From Gordonia jacobaea (GTDB taxonomy: Bacteria; Actinomycetota; Actinomycetes; Mycobacteriales; Mycobacteriaceae), in contig NZ_LDTZ01000013.1 in the NCBI RefSeq assembly GCF_001186365.1, positions 558,001 to 622,000 on the forward strand: 64,000 nucleotides of DNA. Reading direction: 5' to 3'. A program made the translations under genes and the position numbers. The stretch's first letter is position 1; each line of letters opens with the position of its first letter. A model generated the notes under the pieces. The model saw nothing but the letters and a program-made list of their open reading frames with translations, was not told the DNA's origin and searched no databases. This document shows positions 62,080 through 64,000 of the stretch, in pieces.

Positions 62080-64000
62080 TCATCCGCCCGGGGCGTCGTT
62101 GACGACTCCGGCCAACGAGTCGCGGTCGGCGACGTCGAGTTTGATGCAGGCGCGATAGATGTGACCCTCGACAGTCCGTACCGAGACGGTCAGGCGTTCG
62201 GCGATCTCGCGGTTGGTCAGGCCGCGACCGATGAGAACCGCGATCTCCCGCTCCCTGGCCGTGATCGGCAGCGGTCGTGCTGTCGCCCTGATGGCGGGAG
62301 TCGTCGCGCCATCGCACGCCTTCGACAGCGCGAGAACTCTCGCAGAGCAGGCGGTGGCGTCTCCACGCCGGCCGGCACGCTCGTACAACTGTGCCGCCTG
62401 CGCCGCAGCGTCGGCGGCCGACAGCAGCACTCCCGCATCCTCGAAATCATGTGATGCCGCTGCCAATTCGTCCGGATCGCCCGCTGCGTAGGCCGCTGCG
62501 TGGCGTGCGTAGACGTGGCCGAGCTCGCCTTGGATGAGTCCTGCGAGCTCCGCGAGGCGCGGAGCCGTGGTCTTGTCGCCGAAGCGAGTCGCGTGATGCA
62601 GGGACTCGGCCTCGAGTGCGAGTTGCCCGGAGTCGTGAGCGATTGCGGCCGCGCGATGCGCGTGATCGATTGCCGCGCGTTCGGCGCCCTGTGCAGCGCA
62701 GATCCAGGCTTGCGCGAGCACCCGCTGCGAGTCGTGGATCGCCAGGTGCGGACCCCGGTGCTCATCTGCGTCTCGTAGCACCCGTTCGGCTTCGTCGACG
62801 TCGTTGAGCGCCGCGTACGCCCGTACCAGAATCAACCGGCCGGGCAAACGCCACGGGAGTGGCTGCTTGGCGTTGAGAGCGGCGAGTGCCTGTTCGAACT
62901 CGCTGATCGCCTCACGAAACGAGCCGCTGTACGTCGCCGCAACACCTGCCGCGATCTTGGCGATCGCCCATCCGAGGAACTGACCCGAGGAGGAGAACTG
63001 CGTGTACTCGGTGGCGCGGTTTCGCGCCTCCTTGAGGTCGCCGACCATCGTGAGCGCCAGGACGTCGCAGTAGCGCACCATGACGCTGATCATCCCGTCC
63101 GTCGCCTTTTTCTTCGCACGGGTGCGCTCTGCGTAGGGGGCGTAGTCGCGCCCGCGCCCGGCAATCGACATGGCCAGCCCGGCACCGAAGGCCGCGAAAT
63201 CGATGGCCTGTGACGGCGCGTTCGGACTCTCGAGAACGTGCTCGGCGAGCGCGATTCCCTCGTCGAGCCGGTTCTCGTGAACGGCCATCGCCGCGGCAAC
63301 CGCGTCGACGACGAGTCGTAGCGACGGATGCTCGACCTTCTCGTTGAGCAGTTCGAGCATGCGATAACTCTCATCGACGTCGCCGAGCATCCAGAAGATC
63401 AGGCTCATGCGCGATACCGCCCACACCACGAGCTCGAACTCATTGAACGACTCGGGCTCGAACTCGGTGAATACAGCGTCGGCCTCGACGACTCGCCCCT
63501 GCCACATGATCGCGCGGGAGAGCAGCTCTCCCGCGGTCAGACTGCCGTCGTGCTCGAAGGCGACGCGGGCGAGCCGCTCACCGAGCGGGAGATTGGCCAG
63601 GAAGATCGCATCCTTGGCCGCTGCGATGAGCAGCGCTACGTCGACGTCACGGTGCGCGTCGACGCTCAACTGTGCGAGGCGGATACGCTCGGCGGCGGTG
63701 TCGGTTGCGTGGTCGCGCAATGCGTCGACGAGTTCGGCGCGTAGCCGTCGGGCCGCGACGGTGCTGATACGTCGCCGAACCACGTCTCCGTAGAGCGGGT
63801 GGGTGAATCGGACGTTGGTCGTGTCGCCGTCGCGAGTTGTCGTGATGAAACCCAGAGTCTCGGCGTCGTCGACCGGTTCCTCGCCGATCAGCCCGATCAG
63901 GAGATCGATGTCGATCGGCTCATACAGCGACAACACCTTGAGCGCATCGACAACGTGCGGACCAGCACGGTCGAGACGGTCGTCGAGCAGTGACACCAGG
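62080..64000 (-). CDS. LuxR-family regulator (LAL type), N-terminus outside window
   Basis: About 640 residues are visible and the frame is open to the window edge. The C-terminus is a LuxR helix-turn-helix (LTAREREIAVLIGRGLTNREIA then VSVRTVEGHIYRACIKLDVADR). Before it lie ~480 residues of helical, TPR-like repeats. The upstream visible part (VVDALKVLSLYEPIDIDLLIGLI) resembles the winged segment that follows the AAA+ ATPase in LAL/MalT-type proteins; the ATPase itself would be beyond 64000. Target genes are unknown. Its stop is 30 bases from the end of the convergent UvrA-like gene. Confidence 0.85.
   Translation of the reverse strand, partial: LVSLLDDRLDRAGPHVVDALKVLSLYEPIDIDLLIGLIGEEPVDDAETLGFITTTRDGDTTNVRFTHPLYGDVVRRRISTVAARRLRAELVDALRDHATDTAAERIRLAQLSVDAHRDVDVALLIAAAKDAIFLANLPLGERLARVAFEHDGSLTAGELLSRAIMWQGRVVEADAVFTEFEPESFNEFELVVWAVSRMSLIFWMLGDVDESYRMLELLNEKVEHPSLRLVVDAVAAAMAVHENRLDEGIALAEHVLESPNAPSQAIDFAAFGAGLAMSIAGRGRDYAPYAERTRAKKKATDGMISVMVRYCDVLALTMVGDLKEARNRATEYTQFSSSGQFLGWAIAKIAAGVAATYSGSFREAISEFEQALAALNAKQPLPWRLPGRLILVRAYAALNDVDEAERVLRDADEHRGPHLAIHDSQRVLAQAWICAAQGAERAAIDHAHRAAAIAHDSGQLALEAESLHHATRFGDKTTAPRLAELAGLIQGELGHVYARHAAAYAAGDPDELAAASHDFEDAGVLLSAADAAAQAAQLYERAGRRGDATACSARVLALSKACDGATTPAIRATARPLPITAREREIAVLIGRGLTNREIAERLTVSVRTVEGHIYRACIKLDVADRDSLAGVVNDAPGG

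Noticed and set aside
1..64000. CRISPR arrays, tRNA or rRNA genes, insertion sequences
   Set aside because: No regularly spaced repeats, no cloverleaf-like or rRNA sequence and no transposase motifs were seen.

Overview
The window is high-GC actinobacterial DNA. Genes such as rbpA, separate lnt and ppm1, cobN/cobG, a DUF3263 protein and a Ddn-like deazaflavin oxidoreductase place it in the Mycobacteriales. The genus is not fixed by the sequence. A non-mycobacterial member such as Gordonia or Williamsia is my inference, because the lipid locus lacks the neighbours it has in Mycobacterium (mas, fadD28, mmpL7, lppX) and its modules are rearranged.

Region 1 (1-31134) is the centrepiece. It is a run of genes with the layout fadD26-ppsA-ppsB-ppsC-ppsD-ppsE-drrA-drrB-drrC-papA5, that is, the mycobacterial phthiocerol dimycocerosate (DIM/PDIM) core. 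A 5'-truncated fatty acyl-AMP ligase is followed by five modular type I polyketide synthases, a three-gene ABC exporter and a PapA5-type acyltransferase. Genes from the ligase to drrC mostly overlap by 1-14 bases, so they look translationally coupled. The enzymes are not simple copies of the Pps proteins. PKS1 and PKS2 both start with a loading-type carrier domain. PKS3 has the order KS-AT-KR-DH-ACP and no enoyl reductase. PKS1 and PKS3 share the same C-terminal tail. Four of the five acyltransferase domains carry a VASH (methylmalonyl-like) signature. The expected product is therefore a DIM-like but different, probably more methyl-branched or less reduced, wax ester, possibly made as two chain lengths.

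Region 2 (31138-38376) holds possible tailoring or accessory genes. There is a convergent LCM-type methyltransferase, then a divergent, overlapping set of flavodoxin-like protein, DUF2505/SRPBCC protein and nitroreductase, then a secreted cysteine-containing protein with a Ser/Thr/Pro-rich tail, and a divergent SDR / flavin monooxygenase pair.

Region 3 (38380-43462) is cobalamin synthesis: cobG and cobN are divergent, with a cobalamin riboswitch before cobN.

Region 4 (43482-54414) is mostly housekeeping: hydrolase/MarR pair, fxsA, an amidohydrolase, lnt, ppm1, a long palindrome between ppm1 and the convergent rbpA, a small zinc-finger protein coupled to a DUF475 membrane protein, and several small conserved proteins.

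Region 5 (54416-64000) has a four-gene minus-strand operon (YhgE/ABC-2-like membrane protein, lipase-like hydrolase, DUF1295 membrane protein, FAD oxidoreductase). It diverges from a TetR regulator coupled to a UvrA-like ATPase, and the window ends inside a large LuxR-type regulator. I saw no rRNA, tRNA, CRISPR array or insertion sequence, and no gene-free stretch above 300 bases.
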